The position numbers and the translations under genes are program-made. Source: Agromyces sp. H17E-10 (lineage in GTDB: Bacteria; Actinomycetota; Actinomycetes; Actinomycetales; Microbacteriaceae). Taken from it: a stretch of 64,000 nt of DNA. Below, one piece after another: positions 18,057-26,696 of this stretch. A model generated the notes under the pieces. That model was not told the DNA's origin. It worked only from the letters and a program-made list of their open reading frames with translations, and searched no databases. The first letter of the stretch is position 1. Each line of letters opens with the position of its first letter. The stretch covers positions 2,604,001 through 2,668,000 of the forward strand of contig NZ_CP095042.1 in NCBI RefSeq assembly GCF_022919715.1, read 5' to 3'.

Positions 18057-18641
18057 ATGCGCTCCATCATCGTGACCGCGTTCATCAGCCTCGACGGCGT
18101 CGTCGACTCACCCGGCGGCGGCGACCACCCGCGCGCAGGCTGGACGTTCAAGGAGGTGCCCTTCGTCGAGGAGGCGTACGAGCTCAAGGGCTCCGAGCAG
18201 CTCGAGGCCGGGGCGCTGCTGCTCGGCCGGGTCAGCTACCAGGAGTTCGCGCCGGTCTGGCCCTCGATGGTGGAGGAGTTCGCCGAGTACAACGCGATGC
18301 CGAAGTACGTCGTCTCGACGACCCTCGACGAGGCCGACCTCGTGCCCGAGTGGCACGACACGAACCTGCTGCGCTCGCTCGACGACGTCGCCCGGCTCAA
18401 GGAGGGCGACGGCGCCCCGATCATCGTGCACGGCAGCGCGACCCTCGCGCAGGGCCTCGCCGCTGCCGGACTCGTCGACCGGTACCACCTGCTCGTCTTC
18501 CCGGTGCTGCTCGGCAGCGGCAAGCGGCTCTTCGGCGACGACCCGGGTCTCACCACGAAGCTCGACCTCGTCGACCAGGCGGCGTATTCGAACGGCATCG
18601 TGAAGGCCGTCTACGACGTCGCTCGCCCCATCGCCGGTTGA
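18057..18641 (+). CDS. Dihydrofolate reductase-like (RibD C-terminal) family protein
   Basis: A 194-residue protein of the RibD_C/DHFR-like NADPH-binding fold. It begins RSIIVTAFISLDGVVDSPGG, the typical opening of this family. GALLLGRVSYQEF and the late GLVDRYHLLVFPVLLGSGKRLF correspond to the conserved nucleotide-binding and C-terminal motifs. True DHFR and riboflavin reductase activity are both unproven for such paralogues; they are usually annotated as general reductases. GGAAGGA precedes the ATG at 18057. The stop TGA lies inside a family B repeat (GGT-TGA), so the C-terminal Gly is encoded by the repeat. Confidence 0.85.
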   Translation: MRSIIVTAFISLDGVVDSPGGGDHPRAGWTFKEVPFVEEAYELKGSEQLEAGALLLGRVSYQEFAPVWPSMVEEFAEYNAMPKYVVSTTLDEADLVPEWHDTNLLRSLDDVARLKEGDGAPIIVHGSATLAQGLAAAGLVDRYHLLVFPVLLGSGKRLFGDDPGLTTKLDLVDQAAYSNGIVKAVYDVARPIAG

Positions 18642-18720
18642 GGAGCGCCGAGCGGAGCGGGGACGGCCCCACGCGGGTTGAGGAGCGCCGACGCGGAGCG
18701 GCGACGCGTCTCGAAACCCC
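18636..18720. repeat. Two tandem family B repeats
   Basis: A truncated copy (18636-18661) followed by a complete copy (about 18674-18720) ending CGTCTCGAAACCCC. The first supplies the TGA stop of the reductase-like gene. The pair probably also works as its terminator structure. Confidence 0.8.
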
Positions 18721-18782
18721 ACCGCCCGTGTCCCCCGAAATACCGGCTGCGCGCACGCCGCGTTTGTCGCTAGTTTGGGGGC

Positions 18783-18848
18783 ATGGTCGGCCTTCCGGGG
18801 CCGCGGTCGCTCACGATGTCGTGGGTGCTCGTCCATCGGAGGGCTTGA
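18783..18848 (+). CDS. Possible 21-codon leaderless upstream ORF
   Basis: TAGTTT (18771-18776) ends exactly six bases before an ATG that opens a 21-codon frame (MVGLPGPRSLTMSWVLVHRRA). This is the same geometry as the probable leaderless genes in this window. It ends 38 bp before the LVIVD gene and is out of frame with it. It could be a leader peptide, or the ATG may simply coincide with the transcription start. No ribosome binding site and no recognisable product. Confidence 0.25.
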   Translation: MVGLPGPRSLTMSWVLVHRRA

Positions 18849-18886
18849 TCGTCGTGTCGAAACGCAACGTTCAGTCGTAACGAGAG

Positions 18887-20701
18887 ATGAGGGCCACGAT
18901 GAGATCCGGACAACGACCCCCGAACGCGCGGCGACGTGCGCTCGCCGCCGCGGGAGCACTGCTGCTCGGTGCATCCCTGATGACGGCGACCGCTGCGGTC
19001 GCAGAGGACGACCCGCGAGTCGACCTGCCCGCCGGCTACCTCGATGCCGAGGTCGCGACGAGCAACCTCGACCTGCTGTCGAGCACGCCGCGCGTCGACC
19101 CGTTCAACGCGGTGCCGGGCGACTTCGGGTTCGTCAACTCCGACCTCGCCTTCACGGGCGACAGCGCGATCGTGGGCAACTTCAACGGGTTCCAGGTCTA
19201 CGACGTCTCCGACCCGGCCGCGCCCACGCTGCGGTCGTCGTTCGTGTGCCCCGGCGGCCAGGGCGACGTGTCGGTGTACGGCGACCTGCTGTTCATGTCG
19301 GTGGAGGAGACGCGCGGCCGCATCGACTGCGGCACGCAGGGCGCGCCCGGCTCGGTGAACCCCGAGCGGTTCCGCGGCGTGCGCATCTTCGACATCAGCG
19401 ACATCGACAACCCGGTGCAACTGCCGGGCGTGCAGACCTGTCGCGGATCGCACACGCACACCCTCGTCACCGACCCCGACGACGCCGAGAACCTCTACAT
19501 CTACAACTCGGGCACCTCGGGCGTCCGGTCGGGCCTCGAGCTCGCCGGCTGCGAGAACCCACCGGCCACGACCGAGCCGGTCACGACGGGCAACCCGACG
19601 CAGTGGCGCATCGACGTCATCAAGGTGCCGCTCGCGGCGCCCGAGACGGCGGCGATCGTCAGCCAGCCGCGCATCTTCACCGACCCCGAGACGGGCGCGT
19701 TCAACGGCCTGCAGAACGGGCCGACCCAGCCGCTGCACCCGTCGGGCACGCGGTACTCGCCGAACCCGAACACGAACACGTGCCACGACATCACCGCCTA
19801 CCCCGAGATCGGGCTCGCGGCCGGAGCCTGCCAGGGCAACGGCATCCTGCTCGACATCTCCGACCCGGTGAACCCGGTGCGCATCGATGCCGTCGCCGAC
19901 CCGAACTTCTCGTACTGGCACTCGGCGACGTTCAACAACGACGGCACGAAGGTCATCTTCACCGACGAGTGGGGTGGCGGCACGGCCGCGCGGTGCCGCT
20001 CGACCGACCAGCCCGAGTGGGGTGCCGACGCGCTGTTCGACATCGTCGACGGCAAGCTGCAGTTCGCGAGCTACTACAAGCTTCCGGTGCCGCAGACGAC
20101 GCAGGAGAACTGCGTCGCCCACAACGGCTCGCTCATCCCGGTGCCGGGCCGCGACATCATGGTGCAGGCGTGGTACCAGGGCGGTCTCTCGGTGATCGAC
20201 TTCACCGACACGGCGCACCCGAAGGAGATCGCCTTCCTCGACCGCGGGCCGATCAACACCCCGAACGCGAGCGGGCTGAACCTCGGCGGCTACTGGTCGA
20301 CGTACTGGTACAACGGCAACGTGCTCGGCAGCGAGATCGCGCGCGGCTTCGACACGATGGCGCTCACACCGAGCGACGACCTGTCGGCGAACGAGATCGA
20401 GGCGGCCGCTGAGGTGCGCTTCGACCAGTTCAACGCCCAGCTGCAGCCGGGCATCGTGCACACGCCGAGCTTCGCGGTCGCCCGGTCGTACGTCGACCAG
20501 GCCGAGCGCGACGGCAGCCTGAGCGGTGCCGCGCTCGCCGAGGTGCGCAAGCACGTCGACAAGGCCGAGAAGCTGGCCGGCGGTTCGGCCGCCGACCGTG
20601 CGGTGGTCGCGCAGCTCGACAACGCGGTGCGCAAGTCGGGTGCTCCGGCCGACTCGAACCTCGTGGAGGGGCTGACCGCGCTGGCGGCGACCTTCCAGTG
20701 A
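18887..20701 (+). CDS. Secreted LVIVD-repeat beta-propeller-like protein
   Basis: A 604-residue secreted protein. The signal peptide (ALAAAGALLLGASLMTATAAVAEDD) is followed by LVIVD-type blades, for example FQVYDVSDPAAPTL, VRIFDISDIDNPVQL, ILLDISDPVNPVRI and LSVIDFTDTAHPKEI. These short beta repeats occur in cell-surface proteins and probably form a propeller. Paired cysteines (CPGGQ, DCGTQ, TCRGS, GCEN, NTCHD, ACQGN) suggest disulfides. A helical tail of about 90 residues follows. In actinobacteria such proteins often neighbour DUF305 proteins, as here (convergent, 20864-21544). Two starts are possible, 18887 and 18899; the second is better spaced from GAGGG. Function unknown, possibly metal or surface related. 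Confidence 0.85.
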   Translation: MRATMRSGQRPPNARRRALAAAGALLLGASLMTATAAVAEDDPRVDLPAGYLDAEVATSNLDLLSSTPRVDPFNAVPGDFGFVNSDLAFTGDSAIVGNFNGFQVYDVSDPAAPTLRSSFVCPGGQGDVSVYGDLLFMSVEETRGRIDCGTQGAPGSVNPERFRGVRIFDISDIDNPVQLPGVQTCRGSHTHTLVTDPDDAENLYIYNSGTSGVRSGLELAGCENPPATTEPVTTGNPTQWRIDVIKVPLAAPETAAIVSQPRIFTDPETGAFNGLQNGPTQPLHPSGTRYSPNPNTNTCHDITAYPEIGLAAGACQGNGILLDISDPVNPVRIDAVADPNFSYWHSATFNNDGTKVIFTDEWGGGTAARCRSTDQPEWGADALFDIVDGKLQFASYYKLPVPQTTQENCVAHNGSLIPVPGRDIMVQAWYQGGLSVIDFTDTAHPKEIAFLDRGPINTPNASGLNLGGYWSTYWYNGNVLGSEIARGFDTMALTPSDDLSANEIEAAAEVRFDQFNAQLQPGIVHTPSFAVARSYVDQAERDGSLSGAALAEVRKHVDKAEKLAGGSAADRAVVAQLDNAVRKSGAPADSNLVEGLTALAATFQ

Positions 20702-20707
20702 GCGAGA

Positions 20708-20776
20708 CGGCGGGGAGGCCGGTCGGCCTCCCCGCCGACGAACCGGGGCCCGGTGGTCGACGACCGCCGGGCCCCG
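20708..20776 (+). terminator. Two tandem terminator hairpins
   Basis: The first hairpin is a perfect 13-bp stem (20708-20720 with 20725-20737) with a GGTC loop. The second is a 16-bp stem (20744-20759 with 20761-20776) containing one G-U pair. They follow the LVIVD stop by six bases and face the convergent DUF305 gene. Confidence 0.8.
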
Positions 20777-20863
20777 TCGCGTCTGCGGCGCGGCGCTGCA
20801 TCGCGTGGGCGTGTCCCGGCGGGCATCAGGTGCGGGATGCCGCGGGCCTCGCCGCGCGCGGCG

Positions 20864-21544
20864 TCAGCCTTCGCGCTCGGCGAGCATCTGCTGCATCCGC
20901 GCGATCTCGATGCCCTGGTCGGATTCGACGTGCCGGGCGAACTGGTCGGTCGCCGACTCCTGCCCGCCGCCGTCGGCGTAGAGGTCGTCGACCATCTGCA
21001 CGGCGCCCTCGTGGTGCTGGATCATGTACTCGAGGAAGAGCCGGTCGAACTCGTCGCCCGACGCCGCCTCGAGCTCGGCGAACTGCTCGTAGGTGAGCAT
21101 GCCCGGCATCGATGCCGCGTCGTGCCCGTCGTGGCCGCTGCCGTCGCCGTTCACCGGGATGAACCGCTCCTGCAGCCAGCTCGTGATCTGGGCCTTCTCG
21201 TCGGTCTGGCTCACCGACATGCGTTCGGCGAGCAGCCGGATGTCGCGGTCGTCGGTGCGGTCGTCCACGAGCGTCGTCATCTCGATGGCCTGCTGGTGGT
21301 GCCGGATCATCGCGAGCATGAACGCCGAGTCGACCTCGTTGTGTTCGGGCGTGTCGAGGCCGGCGGCCTCCTCGGGCGAGAGCGTGCGGTTCGATTCGCC
21401 GGGGGCGCCGAGCTGCACGACGGGGCTCGTCGGTTCGGGGGAGTCGGGCTGCGACGGCGTGCACGCCGTGAGCGCGACCGCGAGCACGATCGGGGATGCC
21501 GCAAGGAGGGCCGTGCGTGCGCTGTAGGGGCGCCGTGACGTCAT
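20864..21544 (-). CDS. DUF305 lipoprotein (ferritin-like, His-rich)
   Basis: A 226-residue predicted lipoprotein with signal and lipobox-like VALTAC. It has two copies of the DUF305 helical-pair motif, MIRHHQQAIEM and MIQHHEGAVQM, whose paired histidines probably bind metal (copper or similar is proposed for relatives). A HDGHDAASMPGM segment between the repeats adds more His and Met. GAGGT lies upstream of the ATG ending at 21544. The open frame continues far upstream on this strand, but that part lies over the epoxide hydrolase gene. It faces the LVIVD gene, a common pairing, and may act with it at the cell surface in metal handling. Confidence 0.85.
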   Translation of the reverse strand: MTSRRPYSARTALLAASPIVLAVALTACTPSQPDSPEPTSPVVQLGAPGESNRTLSPEEAAGLDTPEHNEVDSAFMLAMIRHHQQAIEMTTLVDDRTDDRDIRLLAERMSVSQTDEKAQITSWLQERFIPVNGDGSGHDGHDAASMPGMLTYEQFAELEAASGDEFDRLFLEYMIQHHEGAVQMVDDLYADGGGQESATDQFARHVESDQGIEIARMQQMLAEREG

Positions 21545-21699
21545 CCGCTTACCTCGTCTTCGTCGATGGGCAGTCGATGGCACTGCGTCGCGGGGCGCCT
21601 CGCGGCGTTCCGCACGATGTCTCCATCTAACCCGAGTCGGGTCGCGGTGGGAATCGGGCCGGTCCCGTCCGCGCGCGTCCACGGCGGTCGCGTCGGTGC

Positions 21700-22812
21700 T
21701 CAGCTGAGCGTGCCGACGAACTCGCGCACCCGCGCCGCCATCGCCTCGGGCACCTCGCCGACCGTGAAGTGGCCGCCCTCGGGCAGCCGTTCGAAGACGC
21801 GCAGGTCGCGGTAGTGGCGACGGGCCAGCGACTCGGGGTAGGCGGCCTCGTGCCGCTGGATGAAGACGGCGGCCGGCACACCGGTCGGCGGGATCGGGTC
21901 GGGCTGGTCGGCACCTTCGTAGTAGGGCCGGAACGACGAGCCGATCGACTGGGTGCCCCAGTAGATCATCGCCTCGGTGAGGATGCGGTCGCGCGAGATG
22001 CGCCGCTCGACCGCGCTCGGGTCGCCGGGCGGGGTGTCGCTCCACTCGACGAGTTTCTCGGCGAGCCAGGCGATCAGGCCCGCGGGCGAGTCGTTGAGCG
22101 CGACCGCGAGGGTGTCGGGCCGGGTGGCCTGTACGTGCCCGTACGCGCCGTCGGTCTCGTGCCGGTCGGCGAGCGCGGCGAAGAAGGCGCGCTCGGCGGG
22201 GTCGGTCAGCGCTTCGCGCTCGCCGCTCGTGGGGAAGTGCGCGTGGGTCGCGACGATCGCGGCGACCTCGTCGGGATGGGTCGCCGCGATCAGGTCGCTC
22301 ACGTTGGCCGTGACGTCTTCGCCGTAGGTGACGTAGCGTTCGTAGCCGAGCACCTCGGTCATGAGCGCGTGCATCGTCTCGGCGAGACGTCGCTCGCTCA
22401 TGGGCCCGTCGGCGTACGGCGTCGAGAAGGCGAAGCCCGGCAGGCTCGGCACGACGACGTGGAAGTCGTGCAGCAGGTCGGCGAAGTCGAGCTGGAGCGC
22501 GAACGTGTGCGGCCAGCCGTGCATCACGAGCAGCGCGGGTGCATCGGGCCGCCGCGAGCGCAGGTGCACGAAGTGCACGTCGGCGCCGCCGACGTTGGCG
22601 ATGAACTGGGGATGCCGGTTGAGCCACGCCTCGCGCGACCGCCAGTCCCACGTCGCCCAGCTGTCGATGAGGCCGCGCAGGTAGTCGCGGCCCATGCCCG
22701 CGGCCGGCCGGCGTGGCGAGTCGTCGAGCAGGCGGCTGCGTGCGAGGCGCGCTCGAAGGTCGTCGAGCACGTCGTCGTGGACCCGGATCTCGAATGGTTC
22801 GAGCTCGCTCAT
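21700..22812 (-). CDS. Epoxide hydrolase, alpha/beta fold with EHN domain
   Basis: A 370-residue protein. The N-terminal EHN domain (about residues 1-100, FEIRVHDDVLDDLRARLARSR) is characteristic of microsomal-type epoxide hydrolases. The oxyanion motif is MHGWPHTFAL. The nucleophile aspartate is in YGEDVTANVS, where GGDWG is commoner. The catalytic His is in PEGGHFTVGE. These enzymes open epoxides to diols, but many actinobacterial members have unknown substrates. I start at the ATG ending at 22812, because TAGCCT (22820-22825) ends seven bases upstream; a second ATG at 22842 is possible. No partner genes are evident. Confidence 0.88.
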   Translation of the reverse strand: MSELEPFEIRVHDDVLDDLRARLARSRLLDDSPRRPAAGMGRDYLRGLIDSWATWDWRSREAWLNRHPQFIANVGGADVHFVHLRSRRPDAPALLVMHGWPHTFALQLDFADLLHDFHVVVPSLPGFAFSTPYADGPMSERRLAETMHALMTEVLGYERYVTYGEDVTANVSDLIAATHPDEVAAIVATHAHFPTSGEREALTDPAERAFFAALADRHETDGAYGHVQATRPDTLAVALNDSPAGLIAWLAEKLVEWSDTPPGDPSAVERRISRDRILTEAMIYWGTQSIGSSFRPYYEGADQPDPIPPTGVPAAVFIQRHEAAYPESLARRHYRDLRVFERLPEGGHFTVGEVPEAMAARVREFVGTLS

Positions 22813-22906
22813 GCGCCCGAGGCTACGCGGGCCCGCCGACATCGAAGGCCGCTGGTCGGCGCGGGGCGCCGGCTCGGAGCGCCGGCAGCCGCCCGGCCGG
22901 TCGCGG

Positions 22907-23971
22907 CTACGCGCGCGGCGGCGCCACCGAGTCTCGCTCCACGAGATGCTGGTCGAGCACCTTCGTGACCGGGGGTGCGCCGTCGCCGCCGATGCGGCGG
23001 ATCAGCAGCCGGGCGGCCTCCGCGCCGATCTCGTGGATCGGCTGCGACATGACCGTCACCCCGGGGGTGGTGAGCTCGGTCCAGTCCGCGTCGTCGAACG
23101 CGACGAGCGAGACCTCGTCGGGGATCGAGACGCCGATGCGGCGCGCGGCGCGGAATGCGGCGAGCGCGACGAGGCTGTCGGAGGCGATGATCGCGGTCGC
23201 CGGTTCGGCCGATCCGAGGATGCGCTCGGCGAGCACCTCGACGCCGTCGCGGCGCGCGTTGACGTGCACGAATCGGTCGGGGTGCGGTACCCCCGCTTCG
23301 GCGAGTGCCGACGTGAAGCCCTCGACGCGGTCGGCGACCGACGTCGACGAGAGGGTGTCGCCCAACCGGTAGTCGCCGTCGTGGGCGATCGTCGAGATGA
23401 ACGCGATGCGGCGATGTCCTGCGGCGAGCAGCAGCTCGGTCAGGCGGCGAGCGCCCGCGCGGTTCGCGGCGATGACGGTGTCGACCGCGAGTCCGGGAAC
23501 GGCGCGGTCGAAGAGCACGAGCGGTCGCCCCGATTCGACGACGGGCAGCAGGTTCGTCGCGTCGAGCGACGATGCGGGGGCGACGAGCAGCCCGTCGACG
23601 CGCTTCGCGAGCTGTACGGCGATGGCCTTCGCCTCGGCGGCCGCGACCTCGTCGGAGTTCGAGAGGATGAGGTCGAACCCGGCGGCGACGGCGACGTCGG
23701 CGGCACCCCGAGTCGCCTGTGCGAAGAACGGGTTCTCGATGTCGCCGACGACGATGCCGAGCGTGTTCGAGCGGCCGGTGCTCATGGTGCGGGCGAGTGC
23801 GTTGGGTCGATACCCGAGGTCTTCGGCGGCGCGTTGCACGCGGTCGCGCACGGCGTCGCTGACCGCCCCGTAGTCGCCGAGCGCCCGTGCCGCGGTCGCC
23901 TTCGAGACCTTCGCGGCGGCGGCGACGTCGCTCACGGTCACCTCGCGGCGGCCATTGCCGTTCTCGCTCAC
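22907..23971 (-). CDS. LacI-family regulator of the adjacent ABC/oxidoreductase operon
   Basis: A 354-residue repressor. The N-terminal HTH (VSDVAAAAKVSKATAARALG) is followed by the hinge helix YRPNALARTMSTG and a periplasmic-binding-like effector domain. The start is a GTG at 23971 with a near-perfect AGGAGGTGA before it; an ATG at 24067 has none. It is divergent from the operon at 24184-29002, and two perfect TGAGACCGGTCTCA palindromes lie between them, the obvious operators. It is clearly paralogous to the LacI gene at 35337-36434 (same lengths of segments, shared AARxLGxYG, NALARxMSTG and AGHRRIxFI blocks). The effector is probably a glycated or otherwise modified amino acid taken up by the operon. 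Confidence 0.92.
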   Translation of the reverse strand: MSENGNGRREVTVSDVAAAAKVSKATAARALGDYGAVSDAVRDRVQRAAEDLGYRPNALARTMSTGRSNTLGIVVGDIENPFFAQATRGAADVAVAAGFDLILSNSDEVAAAEAKAIAVQLAKRVDGLLVAPASSLDATNLLPVVESGRPLVLFDRAVPGLAVDTVIAANRAGARRLTELLLAAGHRRIAFISTIAHDGDYRLGDTLSSTSVADRVEGFTSALAEAGVPHPDRFVHVNARRDGVEVLAERILGSAEPATAIIASDSLVALAAFRAARRIGVSIPDEVSLVAFDDADWTELTTPGVTVMSQPIHEIGAEAARLLIRRIGGDGAPPVTKVLDQHLVERDSVAPPRA

Positions 23972-24009
23972 GTCACCTCCTCTGATCGGACGTCTCTCGA
24001 CGGTACTGG

Positions 24010-24038
24010 TTGACGCGCGGCGATTGCGCGAGTACTCT
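24010..24038 (+). promoter_or_regulatory. Sigma-70-type promoter of the LacI-controlled operon
   Basis: TTGACG (24010-24015), 17-base spacer, TACTCT (24033-24038). The expected transcription start, about 24045, falls just before the paired LacI operators. Confidence 0.7.
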
Positions 24039-24052
24039 CCCGAGAAACGAAT

Positions 24053-24091
24053 TGAGACCGGTCTCACTCTACGAGACTGAGACCGGTCTCA
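24053..24091. promoter_or_regulatory. Paired LacI operators TGAGACCGGTCTCA
   Basis: Two perfect 14-bp palindromes at 24053-24066 and 24078-24091, 25 bp centre to centre, lying just after the promoter where a bound repressor would block transcription. The divergent gene encodes a LacI-family protein. Confidence 0.85.
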
Positions 24092-24183
24092 ACAACTTTC
24101 GTCCGGCGGATGACCTCCGCCACGCAGCATCCGCCCGCACCGACGACCACGTACCACCCGCAGTTCAGAGAGGAACCACCCCC

Positions 24184-25059
24184 ATGAGCATCCGCTCCAC
24201 CTTCCGCCGCGCGGCCCTCGCCGCAGCGGCGCTCACCGCAGCCGTCGCGCTCGCCGCCTGCTCGTCGGGCGGCAATGCCGCGATCGGCGAGTCGGCCGAC
24301 GACAACCCTTACTGACTCATCACCCCCGGCCAGATCCGCGTCGCGAGCCTCGGCGACGCGAAGCCCTACACCTTCACCGACGAGTCGGGCGAGTTCACCG
24401 GCTTCGACGTCGAGCTCTTCACCGATGTCGCGAACCGCATGGGCTACGACGACGTCGTCTTCACGGGACAGGACTTCTCGGGCCTGCTCGCCGCGGTCGC
24501 CAACGGCCAGTTCGACGTCGGCGTCGCCGCGATCGGCATCACCGACGAGCGCAAGCAGACCGTCGACTTCTCCGACGGCTACCTCGCGGGCTACCTCACC
24601 GTGATGGCTGCGGCCGACTCGGGCATCACCGACGAGGCGAGCCTCGCGGGCAAGCGACTCGGCGTCGTGCAGGGCACCCTGCAGGAGGCCTACGCGGTCA
24701 AGCACTTCACCGACACCGAACTCGTGCGCTTCCCCGACAACAACGCCGCGATCTCGGCCGTCAACAGCGGCTCGATCGACGCGCACTTCCTCGACTACGA
24801 AGCCGCGAAGGAGTACGCCGAGCAGTACGGCCTCGTGAACGCGATCGACATCCCGTCGTTCGACGCGCCGGCCGGCTTCGCGATCGCGAAGGGCAAGCCC
24901 GAGTTCCAGGCCGCGCTCAACGAGGCGCTCCACGCCGCGATGGAGGACGGCACCTGGAAGGAGCTCTACCAGAAGTGGTTCCCGGGCTCGCCGATGCCCG
25001 ACCAGTACCTGCCGTCGGCCGAGCAGACCGGCGAGCCCACCGAGGCGCCCGCCGAGTAG
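24184..25059 (+). pseudogene. Polar amino-acid type ABC substrate-binding lipoprotein, interrupted by an in-frame TGA
   Basis: The gene starts at 24184 (GAGAGGAA upstream). It encodes a lipoprotein signal with lipobox ALAAC and then stops at TGA 24313-24315 after 43 codons. The same frame continues without a shift through [51 protein letters not shown] and a normal C-terminus to 25059. Without the stop it would be a normal-length SBP_bac_3 family protein of 291 residues. The TGA sits where Gly or Trp would fit (one base change from GGA or TGG). As read, only a signal peptide plus stub is made, or full protein by readthrough; the following base is C, a weak-termination context. The permease and ATPase genes downstream are intact. 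Confidence 0.85.
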
Positions 25060-25067
25060 GCATCGAA

Positions 25068-25114
25068 GCGGGTCGGATGCCGCGGCGGCATCGACCACGC
25101 GGCATCCGACCCGC
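25068..25114 (+). terminator. Intra-operon hairpin after the binding-protein gene
   Basis: A perfect 17-bp stem (25068-25084 with 25098-25114) with a 13-base loop, between the binding protein and its permease. It probably sets unequal expression within the operon, by partial termination or by protecting the upstream mRNA. Confidence 0.7.
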
Positions 25115-25140
25115 ATCTCATCTCGACAACGGAGCAGATC

Positions 25141-25929
25141 ATGGACTGGCTCGACAATCTCATCAAGACCTTCCTCGACTTCGAGGCGATGGCGCAGGTA
25201 CTGCCCCAGCTCATCGGCATCGGGCTGGTCAACACCCTCGTCATCTCGATCTGGGCGACACTCATCGGCGTCGTGCTCGGCATGGTCATCGCCGTCATGG
25301 GCATCTCGAAGACCCGCTGGCTGCGCTACCCGGCTCGCATCTACACCGACATCTTCCGGGGCCTGCCCGCGATCCTCACGATCCTGCTCATCGGGCAGGG
25401 CTTCGCCCGGTTCAGCCAGCAGCTGTTCGGCCCGTCGCCCTACCCGCTCGGCATCCTCGCCCTCAGCCTGATCGCCTCGGCGTACATCGGCGAGATCTTC
25501 CGCGCCGGCATCCAGTCGGTCGACCGCGGCCAGCTCGAGGCGTGCCGCGCGCTCGGCATGAGCTACGGCAAGGCCATGCGCCTCGTCGTCGTGCCGCAGG
25601 GCGTGCGCCGGGTGCTGCCCGCGCTCGTGAACCAGTTCATCGCGATCGTGAAGGACTCGAGTCTCGTGTACTTCCTCGGGCTCCTCGTCAGCGAGCGGGA
25701 ACTGTTCCGCGTCGGACAGGACGCCGCGGTGCTCACCGGCAACCTGTCGCCACTCGTGCTGGCCGGCCTGTTCTACCTCATCATCACGGTGCCGCTCACC
25801 CACCTCGTGAACTACTTCGACGACCGCTTCCGCACCGGGCGCCGCAAGGCGACCCCGCCGAAGTCGGGCCTCGACGAGGTCGAGGAGCAGAACCCGACGA
25901 CGACCCTCACCTACGGAGAGAACTCATGA
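25141..25929 (+). CDS. Amino acid ABC transporter permease (HisM/GlnP type)
   Basis: A 262-residue inner-membrane permease of the His/Glu/Gln/Arg/opine family with about five transmembrane helices. The EAA loop that contacts the ATPase reads [31 protein letters not shown]-like sequence ([12 protein letters not shown]) near the N-terminus is the family opening. ACGGAGC precedes the ATG. It overlaps the next gene by four bases (ATGA), so permease and ATPase are translationally coupled. A single permease gene implies a homodimer in the membrane. Substrate likely a polar amino acid derivative, inferred from the catabolic genes in the same operon. Confidence 0.93.
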   Translation: MDWLDNLIKTFLDFEAMAQVLPQLIGIGLVNTLVISIWATLIGVVLGMVIAVMGISKTRWLRYPARIYTDIFRGLPAILTILLIGQGFARFSQQLFGPSPYPLGILALSLIASAYIGEIFRAGIQSVDRGQLEACRALGMSYGKAMRLVVVPQGVRRVLPALVNQFIAIVKDSSLVYFLGLLVSERELFRVGQDAAVLTGNLSPLVLAGLFYLIITVPLTHLVNYFDDRFRTGRRKATPPKSGLDEVEEQNPTTTLTYGENS

Positions 25930-26696
25930 CCTACACGTCTCCCGTGCCCGTCGCAGACGGCCACTTCTACGAGGGTTCGAGCCTCGCGCTGCGCGACGTC
26001 ACCATGGCCTACGGCGACATCGAGGTGCTGAAGAACGTCTCGATCGACATCGCTCCGGGCACCACGACCTGCATCATCGGACCATCGGGTTCGGGCAAGT
26101 CGACCCTGCTGCGCGGGGTCAACCGCCTCCATGAACCCAAGTCGGGCGACGTGCTGCTCGCAGGCGACAGCGTGCTCACGCAGAAGCCCGACCTCGTGCG
26201 CCGACGCATCGGGCTGGTCTTCCAGCACTTCAACCTGTTCCCCGATCACACCGCGCTCGAGAACGTCGCCCTCGCGCTGCGCAACGTGAAGGGCCTCTCG
26301 AAGGCCGAGTCACGGCGTGTCGCCCGCGAACGGCTCACCGAGGTCGGACTCGCCGAGCGCGCCGACCACCGCCCCCGCGACCTCTCGGGCGGTCAGCAGC
26401 AGCGCGTCGCGATCGCCCGGGCCCTCGCGATGGAGCCCGAGGTCATGCTCTTCGACGAGGCCACGAGTGCGCTCGATCCCGAACTCGTGAAGGGCGTGCT
26501 CAACCTCATGGCGAGCCTCGCGCAGCGCGGCATGACGATGCTCGTCGTGACCCACGAGATGGGCTTCGCCCGCAAGGTCGCCGACCAGGTCGTCTTCATG
26601 GACGAGGGGCGCGTCGTCGAGTCGGGCGAGCCGGCCGAGCTCTTCGACCACCCGAAGAGCGAACGCCTCCAGCGATTCCTGTCGGAGGTCCTGTGA
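25926..26696 (+). CDS. Amino acid ABC transporter ATP-binding protein
   Basis: A 256-residue ATPase of the GlnQ/HisP type. Walker A is GPSGSGKS, the Q-loop [11 protein letters not shown], the signature LSGGQQQR, Walker [12 protein letters not shown], and the switch His is in VVTHEMGFA. About 25 extra residues precede the first beta strand. The start at 25926 overlaps the permease stop. The long frame open upstream is a shadow of the permease gene. It energises uptake with the permease at 25141. Its stop overlaps the next start (TGATG), so the transporter and the oxidoreductase genes are one coupled operon. Confidence 0.95.
   Translation: MTYTSPVPVADGHFYEGSSLALRDVTMAYGDIEVLKNVSIDIAPGTTTCIIGPSGSGKSTLLRGVNRLHEPKSGDVLLAGDSVLTQKPDLVRRRIGLVFQHFNLFPDHTALENVALALRNVKGLSKAESRRVARERLTEVGLAERADHRPRDLSGGQQQRVAIARALAMEPEVMLFDEATSALDPELVKGVLNLMASLAQRGMTMLVVTHEMGFARKVADQVVFMDEGRVVESGEPAELFDHPKSERLQRFLSEVL

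Noticed and set aside
22812..22842. Start of the epoxide hydrolase at the upstream ATG
   Set aside because: It would lie upstream of the TAGCCT -10 and adds ten non-family residues; the ATG ending at 22812 fits the leaderless geometry.
24313..24315. Selenocysteine at the in-frame TGA
   Set aside because: No selenocysteine insertion hairpin is evident just after the TGA, no Sec protein of this family is known, and no sel genes are in the window.
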